Assembly (NCBI GenBank): GCA_035578155.1
Contig: JAPWDM010000005.1
Coordinates: forward strand, 20,086,877-20,150,876
Length of the DNA stretch: 64,000 nucleotides
Origin: Brachynemurus nebulosus
Taxonomy: Eukaryota > Arthropoda > Insecta > Neuroptera > Myrmeleontidae
Reading direction: 5' to 3'
Shown: in pieces, positions 33,924 to 45,970 of the stretch
Position numbering within the stretch: the stretch's first letter is position 1
How the letters are laid out: the number at the start of each line of letters is the position of its first letter
Translations under genes and position numbers: made by a program
The notes under the pieces: model-generated
What the model was told of the DNA's origin: nothing
Database searches by the model: none
Seen by the model: the letters and a program-made list of their open reading frames with translations, nothing else

Positions 33924-35433
33924 TATGTATTTTCTATGAAACTTTTTTTACAGTCGGACGTTATGACGTTTCAGAATATTTTATTTGCGTGATTTTTTTA
34001 TATGGGGCCTATCTACAGCATAAACAGAAGTTACGCTATTTGGAAGTATGCAAAAAAAATTTACAAATTTACAAACTTACAAAGAACATGTGTGGTTTAA
34101 AAATGTAAAACCATGTTTACATTTTTTTACAAAATTTCTTTCCAATTTCCAATTTCTGTTTTGTCTACAAAACTCTTACTAATTACTAAAAAATGCTTAT
34201 AAATTAGAATATAAATACGAAAAAATCTGAATGTCCAAAGAAACCAAAAAAAGCGGTCGTTAACTGTCTAGCGTAAAAAAATTTAAGGAATAATTTTTTT
34301 TTCCATTTTTTGGGAATATAGGAAAATTATTTCAATAGAAAAATCATCATAAATCATTTGTTATCGTAAATCGGCATTGTGCGTTTGTCATTTGAATTAC
34401 TTACGAAAAACCGAATAAAAAATTGAAAAAAAAAAAATGAAATCAATATGCCACGTGTTCTTTTACTCCCTCTCCGAAAAATTATCATTTATCTCTGTTT
34501 AGTACACTAGTACACATATATTATAAGAGCTTACGTATTAATTGTGAAAATCAAGAGGAACGTGTACGTTTTATGAAAATGACATTTTCACTAATCATTT
34601 TTTTTAATAATATTTTCCGTATCTTATTACTGCGTAATGATAAACGGAAAAAATTCATTATTTATGGAAATTGTTGATTATTTGTCTTATAGTTTTTCTA
34701 CTTCGAAAATTTTTTTGGCACTAAAATATTTCTTCACGTTTTCCTTTAATATTGTCCTGTTTCACAACACTCCCACCAGAATATATTAATATATTATAAG
34801 TGGTAGAAGGACTAGAAAGTCTAGATATATTAGAAAAAATTCTTTCAACGACATCATCTTCACCTTTGAACTTAGTTCCACGAATCAGTGAAAGAACTTG
34901 TTATAGAATACGCCAAGTACGTGTTGGACATGCATTAGGTCAGGGTTCCTCGATAACCAAAAGTTCCTCAGTTTTGGAAATAGAATATTAGGATATTTTA
35001 ATAGGTATATTTTGTACGGTTCATGATTACAATAGGTAAATATATTCGACAATGTTACTTGCACATATGTGTTACTAATGTTACTATGAGGATCAATTTT
35101 GTGATAATTTGTTTTCCCGTGTTTACAGTCGCCAGAAACGATAATTGTTTTCATTTTCTAGCATTTCCCTTATTAATTTTAGACTTGATTTTTTAAGGAA
35201 TATTTGCAAAACATCTCTAAACGAAATTTTATCTACTGAGGACCAATTTTCCAGTCTATTTTTCTTTATTTGGCTGACGATAATGTTATTGCCTGTATTT
35301 GTGAAGGTTACCGACACAACTTAAACGAAATTATTTTATATTTGATAGATTTGAGCGTTACTTTATGGTATTCCATTTTCAAATAAAAAGGCAATTTTTT
35401 ACTTTACTAATACCACTTTATTTAGAGTTTTAA
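33924..35433. other. AT-rich DNA, no gene seen
   Basis: Short frames at 34800-35320 show no family resemblance and no splice context. Confidence 0.4.
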
Positions 35434-35475
35434 TTGTCTGTGACATGTTTCGGCCCGTATGGCCATTGACGAACT
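35434..35475 (-). repeat. Penelope/DIRS-like end with degenerate hammerhead-like fold
   Basis: Minus strand reads GGCCATACGGGCCGAAACAT then GTCACAGAC. Stem II GGCC..GGCC, GAA, palindromic ACAUGU and cleavage-type C are present, but the CUGANGA core is replaced by CGTCAAT. A similar GGCC-CGAAACATGTC arrangement is common near the ends of Penelope-like elements. Probably inactive. Confidence 0.4.
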
Positions 35476-35968
35476 GTTATTAGAAATTATTTTAATTGAA
35501 GCTCAATATTTCGAAAAAACAACTTAATTGAGACTTGGAAAAATGTGTAGTAAAGGAAACTTCAATTTTATTTTAAAAGTGCTTTCTAACGATATTCCAC
35601 GCGATGTGATATGTAAGAAAAAATTTCCATCGCCACCTTCCAATGCAAGAAAGTACATACAAAATTTAATATTCGTAGATCGAAAAGTATAGAATTACGG
35701 GGATGTGATCCCGAGATTTTTTCTTCGGAACTCTAGAAACATAAAATGACCTTACATTCATTCCATCTATTCAATACCGGTTTACGTATGTTTACTTTTT
35801 ATATGTGCCGCTTCCCAGCGTTTCCACCTTACCTGCCAACATGACATTGAATATTCCATCTTTTCCATAAATAAAGAGAAAAAACACGGAATACGTTTGA
35901 TGTTTGAAAAATGAATTTAAAGATATGAATTTTATTTTTTACCTTACTTATACATCAAATATATACAT

Positions 35969-36890
35969 TACTAGCGGTACCCGCGATGTCGTTCGCGCAA
36001 AGCGTTGTTATAAACTCAATGAGAAGTATGTAAGTGTAATAATTACACAGAACTTGCAATGAATAATAATTTTTGTAATAATTCACTGTTGAGAGATTTA
36101 CTTTGTGAAACTCCATTTTAAATATTGAAAAATATTTAAAGTTCGATTACTTTGTCTATTTCACGAATTAAAAATAAAAATAATTTTTAATTCGTGAAAT
36201 AGACAAAGTAATCGAACTTTAAATATTTTTCAATAATTTTTGTGTAATACAGGCACATGCTCAAAATGGTTTTTCTATTTTCCCGTGGGAATGAGGAATT
36301 TTTCCGGAGTAAAAAGTATCTTAAATGTTAACCCAAGTAATAGGTTATCACCACACCAAATTTCATCAAAATCCATCCAATAGTTTTTGCGTAATACGTG
36401 CATATGCACAAAATGATTTTTCTATTTTCCCGTGGGAATGAGGGAATTTCCCAGAGTAAAAAGTAACTTAAATATTGCCCTAGGTAATAAGTTATAACCA
36501 CACCAAATTTTATTAAAATCCGTCCAATAGTTTTTGCCTAATGTGTGCAGATGCTCAAAATGGTTTTTCCATTTTCCCGTGAGAATGAGAAATTTTCCCG
36601 GAGTAAAAAGTATTTTAGATGTTGGCCCAGGTAATAAGTTATCATCACACCAAATTTCATTAAAATCCGTCCAATAGTTTTTGCGTGATGCGTGAACAGA
36701 CAGACAGACAGACAGACAAAAATTCTAAAAATCGCTATTTTGGTATCTACATCGATAACTATTTACAGTACCAGTACAATTTTCAAAAAATATTCCATGG
36801 TCTCAATATACAGAAATGGTCTCGTTACAATTTTATTATATGTATAGATATGCGGGATGTAAAGATAAATATTAGACATAAACGGTGTTA
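35969..36890 (+). mobile_element. RTE-style non-autonomous retroelement with tandem 147-bp units
   Basis: Begins CTAGCGGTACCCGCGATGTC, then GTTCGCGC, and ends TTTTATTATATGTATAGATA: both are features of a widespread insect element type. The 3' half has three ~147-bp tandem units (about 36236, 36384, 36532, with the fourth start at 36679 running into (GACA)n). Each contains ATTTTCCCGTGGGAATGAG, CACCAAATTTCATCAAAATC and CCGTCCAATAGTTTTTGCGT. The (GACA)n at about 36698-36718 and AAAATTCTAAAAATCG follow. No open reverse transcriptase. Confidence 0.65.
36124..36234. repeat. perfect inverted repeat with ~51-bp arms
   Basis: ATTGAAAAATATTTAAAGTT continues through CGATTACTTTGTCTATTTCA to AATTAAAAA; its exact complement ends at 36234, with a ~9-bp spacer. 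Located at the boundary between the unique 5' part and the tandem units of the surrounding element. Confidence 0.8.
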
Positions 36891-36894
36891 GCTA

Positions 36895-37301
36895 GGGCTG
36901 TTTGCACACGAAACGTCTCAGCATAAACGCGTACTATATATGTCGTACGATTGATGTACACGCAGGCGTAGCCGCGCCTATTCATAACAGCATACAAGGT
37001 GCAATAGTTTTAAAGAAAAAAGAAAGAAATGAATGACGATTTTGACGTAAATCTTGACGTGAGAATGTTTCATTTATATTTAAATTTTCTACCAACTTTG
37101 GTAAATTTGTTGGAAATGACAAATTATTTTCTTCAAGTGAAATTGTATAAAATATAGACGATCTTTTTATCTTAATCACGGGACATTTCGCTATCGCTAT
37201 TAGACATCCTTACGATTACAGGTTAAATTCATAGTTTTGTGTATAATACGGCCAGAGTACGGTTGTTGTACGCTTGAAAATCGCTTCATGTGCAAACGGC
37301 C
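36895..37301. mobile_element. Harbinger-style MITE (GGGCTGTTTGCACACG ends)
   Basis: Left GGGCTGTTTGCACACGAAAC, right (complement) GGCCGTTTGCACATGAAGCG, with TA directly outside both ends. About 407 bp with no transposase. GGNC..TTTRCAC ends resemble other Harbinger-like MITEs in this window, but a clean 3-bp TSD is not visible. Confidence 0.55.
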
Positions 37302-37889
37302 TAAAAATAACCTTACGTATACTTTTGCAACTTGTATGTAATACAGATTTTTACATTACCGTAACACTATTTTGTTGATCTAGCTCAAAACATACGTATC
37401 TGGGCTAGAGATAATAAATATATTGTCGAAGTGGTCTGACATTTACTTTCTTTTTTCGACAATGTGCGTTGTTGTTTTTATCGATATAAAGGTTACATAT
37501 TATTTTTGGTGCTAATGTTTTCTTTTATGGGTTTTTGTGAAAATTTTTCCGCATTTTTGCTGTAGTATCCAAAATATATGTGTATAAATATTATGTTGAC
37601 GAGAAAAAGTTTTTTTAACGTTCTTGTTTTTTCAAAAGAAAATATTGAAAATACAAAGAAATACTCTCTAAGCAGATTTTTATTAAAAATTTAATAAAAG
37701 TATCTTTGTATATAATAATAATAAGAGTTCCTTATAATCTTTTTTTTACCCAGATATATAATTTTAAAATAAAATTTCGTGATGAATAAAGACGCTATTA
37801 AAAATATTAATAACATTTTAAATAATAAGAAACTCGAACAAGACACCGAAAAAACGTAATGCCGGTGTAAAACTATCAAACATGTAATC
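37302..37889. other. AT-rich upstream region of the His-rich exon
   Basis: An acceptor-like TCTTTTTTTTACCCAG ends at about 37756, which could begin a 5' UTR part of the exon. An in-frame TAA lies at 37857, between it and the assigned ATG. No TATA-like element is convincing. Confidence 0.3.
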
Positions 37890-38837
37890 ATGCGAGACGA
37901 TCATCACGTACCGACACCACTGGTGATGCGACGACCACCTATGCTACTCCTCGCGCAAAACAACAATGTCGCCCCCTCGGTTGAGATTCATCATCACCAC
38001 ACCGGTGGCACGCGTCTTCCCCTTTCCCTACCCTTTTATCACACTTATCACCCGGGGACGAATCGTCCCCACGATAGTGACAGCAGTAGCGTCGGCTGTC
38101 CAAATATTCCGCCTCCAATACAATTTTATCACACGTATCATGGCCCTACGTACCGGGCCCAGGACACCAGTGACAGTAGTAGCACCAACACAATCATGGC
38201 AATGACGCCCGGAAAATCCCGGAGTCTACCATATTACCATCATCATCATCATCATCATCATCACCATCACGTGCCTACGACAAAAGCGACACCACAACCG
38301 GCACCACGTCGTCAAGAACATTCGCCACGGCATCCTCGTCGAAGACCGGCACGTCGTCGCACATTCCCCTACGTTTCGCCACCTCCGTCACCCCCATCGC
38401 AATCATCAACCCCGTCGTCGATACAACAACCTGATCTTACCACTCCTGTGACCCCGGTGACACCCGTGACACCGGTGACTTCAACGACAACTTGTTGTCC
38501 ACCTTCACGCACATCATCGTCATTTTCATTACCGCCTCCGTTACATACACCAACGTTATCGACTCCGTTGTCACTCGCATCGTCACCGTCACGTCGACAA
38601 TCGAAAGTGTTGTTTACGAATTTATTTGTTGATTACGAGATGTCATCGAATTTTTTTGTACATAACGAAATGTTACCTTTGATACCGTTTACAACGAAAC
38701 TTTTATATCAAATTGCGTTCACCGTTTGGCATGCCGCGTTACATATTGAAAATGAATATTGTCAATTACGAAATCGTGAATCCGCATCATGGTTTTCTAC
38801 GTATCCAAAAACAAATCCCAGTGCAATTCGAAAACAG
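37890..38837 (+). CDS. His/Pro/Ser-rich coding exon (host gene, first coding exon)
   Basis: ATG at 37890 follows an in-frame stop at 37857 and opens 316 codons to a consensus donor (ACAG|GTAAAT, 38837/38838), ending in phase 0. It contains three degenerate repeats around YHTYH (LPFYHTYHPGTNRPHDSDSS; IQFYHTYHGPTYRAQDTSDS; then LPYY plus an 11-His run). A basic Arg/His block (RHPRRRPARRRTFPY), a Pro/Ser/Thr segment with a TPV repeat, and a final ~65 residues of more globular composition (LLYQIAFTVWHAALHIENEY, ending TNPSAIRKQ) follow. The long open frame, its high GC against flanking DNA and the in-phase donor support a real exon. The frame continues to 39182, but that tail is AT-rich, Phe/Leu-rich intron sequence. 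I do not recognise the family; the N-terminal half is probably disordered. Confidence 0.6.
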
Positions 38838-39480
38838 GTAAATCATATATGCATATTTCGTAAAGATGATGAAAATGAATTTAATATATTTGAGCCTTAC
38901 TTTATAGTTTATATAGTACCTATTCTATATTTACTATTAATAAATAATAGTATATTGTGCAATAAGTGCGGGAAATTGTCGATTGCTCACGAAAGCGAAG
39001 TTGAGTACACGAACGTAGTGAGTGCGCTCATTCGCTTGAACGGACAATCGACAATCCCGCACGAGTTCCACATACTATTTTATATTACGAATTTCACATA
39101 CTTTTTTCTATTATTATTACTATTTTTGATATTTTTATTACTTTTTAAAATAATATTTTTGAGTGTTTGTCTTTTTTTCTGAATTAATTATCGTTTAAAT
39201 TACTTTGTGGGTGGTTTCTATAGAAATAATTATGAAATATTTATTAAATGAAAAATCAAGAGGCGGCTTTGCGTGTTTTGATTAAATTTTGCGTGTTTTA
39301 TTGTCAATTTGCGTGTGAAAAGTTTACTTTCCACACGCAAAGAAGTATGTGGGAAGAGTACAGTGGGCAAACAGCTATTTTGCGTACAATAATGTGTGCG
39401 CCAAGTTAGTACTTCTCCCGCATGGGTAATAAAAAGTACTTTACTTAGCAAAAACACCACTTTTATTTTGAAAGCAAAGG

Positions 39481-40128
39481 AAATTACATTACAATTCATG
39501 CCTTATTTACACAAAATGCATTCTACATATAAACGGTAGTAGTGGTGGATAGGAAAATAATAGGAATAGAAGTAGGGGGAGGAATCCAGGAACAAGAAAA
39601 ACAAGTTCGAACGAATTAGGTATATGTGACAGAGAAACAAACATTTTGTGAATAACAAATAAAGTGAAAAGTACACTTGTGTACAAAAAATATGAATGAG
39701 TTAAAATTATATGGCAGAAAATAAAATGGGATTGTAAATATCAGTATAATCGTTTAAAAATAAATTAAATTTTTTTAAAAAAATTTCCATAGCCTCGTGT
39801 GGAACTATAACGTTATACAAATGCGGAGTCAGATTTCTTATTCTTGAAGTGTTGGATTTTGAAGATTAGAAGTGTTCGGTTCTGCAAGTTTCAAAATTTA
39901 TGCCAGTTTGATCAATATAGAAGTTGTCACATCAAACTGTCAAGGATGTGACAGCTCCTACCTTGGTCTTGATACTTTTTACTTTATTTGTTATTCACAA
40001 AATGTTTTTTGTAAACTTGTTTTTGACTCTGTCCACTACTTCTATCCCTACTATTTTCCCATCCACCCCTACTACCATTAATAGAAAGCATTTAATATAA
40101 ATAAAGCATGAATTGTAATGTAATTTAA
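39481..40128. repeat. inverted repeat with ~150-190 bp imperfect arms
   Basis: Left 39481-39672 (AAATTACATTACAATTCATG to AATAACAAATAAAGTGAAAA) and right 39973-40128 (its diverged complement) enclose ~300 bp. Arms share TAGTAGTGGTGGAT/TAGTAGGGGTGGAT. Either a foldback element or two opposite copies of one repeat. Fast-diverged relative to other hairpins here. Confidence 0.6.
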
Positions 40129-41707
40129 CTTGTTTGATAATCATCATATTGATCGAAACATATTACAGAAATTTGCAAAATAAAAATGGTGCTTTTTGCA
40201 AATTAAAGTATTTTATTTATTAATAAAAAGGACAAAAATGGTTGAATGAGTTAGGAACGTTATTTTTTAAACAACTATAATTATTATATTTTTTGCACGA
40301 TCGTGTATTTTCATGCATTTACCGATGCTGTTGACAATGCTGGTAAGTTACATTTCCCGAACGTTTGTTTATATCCATGGAAACCAAAAAATAACAGTGC
40401 GGTAAGTGAATAGGAGTGTGGTAAGTGAAATTAGCTCAAAAATGATTGTATTTATTTATTTATATTGAAATTAAAAGTACAATTTGAACAATTAGGAAAA
40501 TAAATCGATTAATATGAAAATTTTCACTAGTTTGCACATTATTATTATTATTATTATTGTTGGCGTTAATCTTCTTATTTTATTGACATTTCAAAAGGTC
40601 GTTCAATCATTAAAATTTTCTGTGGTTTTCATAATCTTCCTTTCATTTTACGAGAACAAATTTGCAGCCAAAATTAAAATGCTTCATCAATTTCATTATT
40701 CTCACTAATATTATAGTTTAATAAACTATTTTCCTCAATTTTTTAAATAGAAAATTCAACAAAAATATTCACGCCAGTGAAATATTGACACTTAATTTTT
40801 TATTTACAAATGTAGTTGTCAATTGTCACTACAAAGATTCGTCTTAGTTGTTATGAATATTTATAATATTTATTCATGACATTCTATGTCATAACATAGA
40901 AATATAAATTTCACCTATATTATCCGAATTTTTTATTTATTATTTAACATATTCTTATTCTGTAATTATTTTAAATCGATCGTGCAAAAAAATATTATAC
41001 AATACACGATGCGTTAACTGCATTTACTGATCTCGAAAATTATATTACCGAACTTATATTGTAAAATACTATTTTATACGTGCAAATAATTTGACTCGAT
41101 CACTTGAGTTCTGCAATCAATATCATACCAACACCTTTTTCCATGTTTTTGATCATTAATCAAATGATTTCATTAAATTGAACTAGAAATTAATTTTACC
41201 GTGTTTTCCAACTAGCCATTTGATTAGTTTCAAGTTTAATTAAACGAACATATTTAACAAGCCATCGCGCACCACCGTACGCAATAGTAGTCGCTTCATT
41301 ATTTTATATAAATGTCAGTTAGTGCCCTCTCTCATTAATTAATTTACATTCAAATGAAAATGAATGATTTGAGGTAATTGGTTAGAACAATACCATTCAA
41401 CATTGTTGTAATAAAGCAAGGCGGAAGAGGATTAAAACAGGAATAGTAGACACCAAAATGTGACAAATAAACGGAATAGTCAAAACATTTAAATCAAAAT
41501 TTCTAATAAATTTTTAAGTTTTATTAAAATTTAAGAGTGGAAAAAGTTCAGTTAGGAATTACTTGGAGTTAAGTAATTAAGAATCAAATGTTCTTGTTCA
41601 ATCAGAGTGGAAAAATACAGATAATATGGTACATATTTAATTAATTTTTTTTTCCCTTTTTTATGATAGTTGTAAGTTACCAAGTCATAGATGTACAGAT
41701 AGATATA

Positions 41708-42086
41708 CAGTCGCCTCTCGTTAATTCGAAACTTGAGGGACTTTCAAAATATTACGAATTATAGAGAGGTTCGAATTATCGCAGATAACAATTTTAATTT
41801 TTTAAGCATTTGCGATGAATGAACTTGAACTTGTCTCAAAATGTACTTACAATCTTTCTGTTTCTTTCTCTCTGCAACTTTGAATTGTCGAGTGTTTGAC
41901 GCCGATGAGTTCGAATTAACCCGTCGTTTTGTTACGTAGCAATTATTTGTTCGTTCGAATTAACAAGTGTATAAGAATGTATTATTTTAGTTCGAAATAT
42001 AAAAAGATTTTGTAGAGAACTCGTGATACCTTTGAATTATAGAGAGTTTCGAATTATCGCAGGTTTGAATTAACGAGAGTCTACTG
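41708..42086. mobile_element. pogo-type MITE with TA TSD
   Basis: Left CAGTCGCCTCTCGTTAATTC, right (complement) CAGTAGACTCTCGTTAATTC, flanked by TA (41706-41707, 42087-42088). Further in, GAATTATAGAGAG and TTCGAATTATCGCAG recur on both sides. CAGT..TCTCGTTAATTCGAA ends are a known pogo/Tigger style. No transposase. Confidence 0.8.
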
Positions 42087-42110
42087 TATGTATAAAGTTG
42101 AGCATCCACT

Positions 42111-42221
42111 AGGTTGGAAACGCGGCGCAGTTCCGCTCTCGGAGATAAATACATCTGAATAAATGCAGGTGCGTCCACTAGGTCGACAGAGCAGCGCGGT
42201 ACCGCACCGCGTTTCCGACCT
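42111..42221. mobile_element. short GC-rich MITE (GGAAACGCGG ends)
   Basis: AGGTTGGAAACGCGGCGCAG at 42111 pairs with CACCGCGTTTCCGACCT ending 42221. TCCACTAGGT occurs both before the left end and inside, hinting at a nested or duplicated end. Very GC-rich against AT-rich flanks. Confidence 0.5.
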
Positions 42222-42519
42222 CAGCTTAAAATTTACTAATAATAATCATCGATTTTTAGTGGCGTATTGTTTACTTTTAATCGAATTGAAAAAAAAATTC
42301 GAACTTAAGCATGGAAGATTGACGTCACAGCAAAATTTTGTTTATATTCACAGCAAAAATTAAAAATTCACCTTGATGACGTCATCAAATTTTCACTCTT
42401 TATCGACTACAGAAATTCTATAATTACTGTGGGATTTTTAGTAACTTTTTCTTCGTTATGGATAAAACACCATAGTTCTAGAAAATGGAAATTTTATAAA
42501 CAAAATTTTGAAACTTTAA

Positions 42520-43440
42520 CCCTAGAATCATACGCACTCGTCAAATTGACGACCAAACTTCTCTACCTGCTCCAGTACTACAACTTGCACTTGCCTGCCT
42601 GCTCTGAAACTTCTGTTATCTACTTTATTTGTTATGATAGCACAGAAGACGTATCAATTTTGTTTATAGTTGCTGTCATTTTGTTTATATTAAAATAGTG
42701 TACGTCAATTTGACGACGATGTATAATTAACGTATGTTTTTTTTTAAGATTTTGTACTTTTCATATAAGTTTTCCTAATTTTCCTAAAATTTATTAAAGA
42801 TATAGATGTTATAATTCATTTATTCAATGATAATGATAATGTGAAAGATGATTACAGCTGTTTGACTTATAGAGACGACACAATACTGAAGTTTTAATAT
42901 ACTGAATCGAAAACCAAAGAATGCGTTTCAAGTGACTTACTAAAAGATTAACAATTTATTTTGTGGAAAATATTTTAATTTTTATTATTTTTTGAGATCT
43001 TATTCGAAAAATTACTAACAAATTTTAGAAAATTTACAAATGTACCTAATGAGAAAATATCTACATATCTACGGGAATACTTGTGACCGAGAAATTTCAC
43101 ATTCTGTAAAGTCACACATGTCCACCGACTCATAACAGTTCATAAATTAATTATTTGAAAGACATGTCTTATGATACAATTGATGTATTTATCAATTTTT
43201 TTTATTTTTATAATGAAAATATTCTTTGATAAAAAGATTAAAAAAATTAATAAATATTTATGTAGAAAAATTTTTCCAAATGCAATTTTTTTTAAATATT
43301 TTATTCGCTTTTGTAGTATTTTTATGTAAAAAAATGTCTTTTTGCAAATAAACTCTAATATTCTCCGTAAAAAGTCCATTCGTCAAATTGACGACGATGT
43401 ATGATTAACGTTTCTCGTAGATCAACGTATGATTCTAGGG
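42520..43440. mobile_element. piggyBac-type MITE, complete, TTAA TSD
   Basis: Ends CCCTAGAATCATACG and CGTATGATTCTAGGG are exact complements and abut TTAA on both sides (42516-42519, 43441-43444). CCCTAGAA/TTAA is the canonical piggyBac terminus. The palindrome CGTCAAATTGACG occurs sub-terminally on both sides and once more at about 42703, like the internal repeat of piggyBac. The 921-bp interior has no transposase. A related fragment is at 8519-8718. Confidence 0.9.
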
Positions 43441-44200
43441 TTAATGGAATTTTTTATTTATAAATCATAACAAAAGCATACTATATTTCTTTTGATTGCG
43501 CAATCAACCTTTCACAACAGTCGTACCATATCTACTTACGCATAATATATTTTAAATCAATGGAATGTAATAATGACAGAAACATTTAAATGAAAAGGTA
43601 TATCATGTCGAAAATTTCATCGCTACAGGATCATATCAACGGGGGATGGCTCCAACAAAACGAAATTCTATTGTGCCTAATTTTAAAATGAAACTAGGTA
43701 TATACGGTGTTGTAAATTGTTCGAAAATTTACCCCGATGCTGATGTCAGCAACAATTATATTAACGTGTATTTTACTTTACATGGCCACTGTGTGTATAG
43801 CAGCTCTCTATTGTATAGCTCTCGTCGCGTGACCTGAATATGTCCTTATTCAGGATACTGTAATAGGATCCTATTCATTAAAATTAAATTAAAAGGTACT
43901 GTTGGATGCTATACAAAAAATCCCAAATAAAATACAATTTAAAAAAAAAATTTAGTGAGAGAAAAGCTAATAAAGTTAGAAGAAAATTTTAAAATTAGAT
44001 TTTCCGTTCGCTTCATTTGTGTTAATTGGTTTCCCGGTGAGAAAATATGAACGTTGAAATAAAATTAAATTAACAGTTTTTGCTCTCTATTCGCACAGAT
44101 AGATAATTTACTTTTTCTACTACCACCGGATCAGAGAGATTATATTAAAATTACCCTACAGAGGCAATCACGGATTTGGGAGAAATTATTGTACATTGTA

Positions 44201-44759
44201 CACGGAGAGAAAAATCATATAATTTTTGTAGAGAACATTTCAGAAAAATTACCATGCTCTCTTATAATGCGTGCGCGACCAAAGTAAAAACTATTTTACG
44301 ATCATGTAAATATTATTAAATTGAAACCTTAAGAGTATTAGTCATGGCTTCATAAAAATTGTTGTGCTGGCATGGTAAAATTTAATGTGCTAACACAACT
44401 TCTATCACACTTTTATGCATATATGTTCTAGTTTAATTCTTGTTGTCGTACTCTTTCATTTGCGCATCTGACCGGCAACCTTCAACTCTTATTAGTTCGT
44501 CTGGGACTCTATGGCAGCTTAAATAGTAATTTTTGTAAGAAAAACAATAAATATTTTTCTGTCGGGAATAGAACTTTTTACTGTGCTGTTTTACAAATTT
44601 TACGGAGCTAATATTACGGAAAGAATATTCTATCCTTTAAATTTTCTATGATTGATTATAATTTTTATATTTTTACCGTACAAAATTGAATATGTTCGGC
44701 TTTTACACGTCGATTGTTGTGCTGAGCACAGTAATTTTTCTATGAATTTTCTTTCCGTG
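44201..44759. mobile_element. MITE with CACGGAGAGAAAAATCATA ends
   Basis: Left CACGGAGAGAAAAATCATA, right (complement) CACGGAAAGAAAATTCATA, with TA outside both ends. 559 bp; no coding capacity. Superfamily not assigned. Confidence 0.6.
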
Positions 44760-44850
44760 TAGTGTGGGTCCCCCTCAGTACTGTAGAAACAATGATTTAG
44801 GCTAGCGTGTCTTCGTTTAGGAATTAAACGCCCAAAAAATTGTTACGCAA

Positions 44851-44930
44851 GAGCGGCGTATAGTCCAGTGTATAAAGTAGGTTGTCTTATACTGAGAGGT
44901 TCCAGGCTCAATTCCAGGTGTCTCCTCCAT
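44851..44930 (+). repeat. tRNA-like sequence, possible SINE head
   Basis: GCGGCGTATAGTCCAGTGTA then GGTTCCAGGCTCAATTCCAG: A-box-like TAGTCCAGTG and B-box-like GGCTCAATTCC at tRNA-like spacing. No clean cloverleaf. A T-rich stretch and a poly(T) run (about 44992-45010) follow. Confidence 0.35.
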
Positions 44931-45280
44931 AATTTTTTTTCTTATTTTTGTAATATTGTGCAATGTTCATTTATATTAGGTATATAATGTTTTTTTTTTT
45001 TTTTTTTTTTGGTTTTTTTGTTTTGGAAGGAAATTATATATTTATTCTTTATGTTGCGAAAATTCGAAAATTTTCGTGATTCCTCAGATCTTCGAAAAAT
45101 GTGTCCAATAATCCTTGGTACTTGCATGATATTGACAAATAAAATGAAAATATTTAGCATCCAACGGCGAAAAAGCGTGCAGTTTCGAAACAACAGTATC
45201 ACGACAAAAAGTTGCAGGATTTTTTACCGCACACCGAAAACCGTACAATGTGAAAGGAGCGTTAGTTAGTAGTAAGATTA

Positions 45281-45471
45281 CACCAATACCTCAATTTGCG
45301 TCGTGATTATGTTCCAAAAAAACACGACGCGAATTGAAACAACGCAAAGTGAATTATGATTTTCTATAGCAAACCATGTAAAAATCGCACAGTGACAATT
45401 AGTACTAATTCAGCAGCGACGCAACTTCGAAAAAACGCAAAACGAAACGACGCAAAGCGAGGTTTTTGGTG
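45281..45471. mobile_element. Tc1/mariner-type MITE, short copy
   Basis: CACCAATACCTC at the left and GAGGTTTTTGGTG at the right, TA on both sides (45279-45280, 45472-45473). It is the 611-bp element at 16337-16947 minus about 420 bp of interior. Confidence 0.75.
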
Positions 45472-45970
45472 TATTGGTAAAAAGGCATTTATTGATTAAA
45501 TTTTGTGATTTTGATGGTCAAAGTGGAAAATTTTTCCTCATATTATCAAACTTAATAATAAATTTGAATCTACTTTTGATAATAACCTTCAAATATTCAA
45601 CAAAAAACCGCTTACGTGTATCAATATCTTCCAATCAAAATATTATTTTGCTCCAAACAAAAAATAATTAAAATAAATTAAGCTCATAATACTCAACACT
45701 TTGATAAACAAAGTCGCCTTTGACAAAACAAAAACCAGAGTATGAAATGCAATTAAAAAGGTGTCAGAATAATTAATTAATAAGACTCTTAATAAATCTA
45801 TTTTCAATTTTTTTTTTAAATTAATAACCATTAATATAACAACATTAAGGTGTTAAGATCATTATCGAGTTTAATTATTATTATAGGTATATTTACAAAA
45901 TGAAAAAAAAAACTTTATTTTAATTGAGTCGTTTTTATTACTAATTATTTTTTTGTCTTTTTGTTTTCAG

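Larger units (their letters stand above)
38838..45970 (+). other. candidate 7.1-kb intron filled with mobile elements
   Basis: Begins GTAAAT and ends with TTTTTGTCTTTTTGTTTTCAG, a strong polypyrimidine acceptor. It contains a pogo MITE, a piggyBac MITE, a mariner-type MITE, inverted repeats and a tRNA-like sequence, all annotated separately. No other coding segment was recognised inside it. Confidence 0.4.

Noticed and set aside
34800..35320. Small frames on both strands as a gene
   Set aside because: Short, AT-biased, no splice sites or family resemblance.
37966..38205. Overlapping 79-codon frame inside the His-rich exon
   Set aside because: It is an alternative frame of the GC-rich exon, with no own splice or start support.
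38838..39182. Extension of the His-rich frame past the GTAAAT donor
   Set aside because: Sequence turns AT-rich and hydrophobic Phe/Leu-rich, lacks the codon composition of the exon, and a consensus donor lies at the switch.
40289..41010. Complementary GCACGATCGTG / ATCGATCGTGC segments as ends of an element
   Set aside because: Complementarity is limited to about 20 bp with no consistent outer boundary or TSD.
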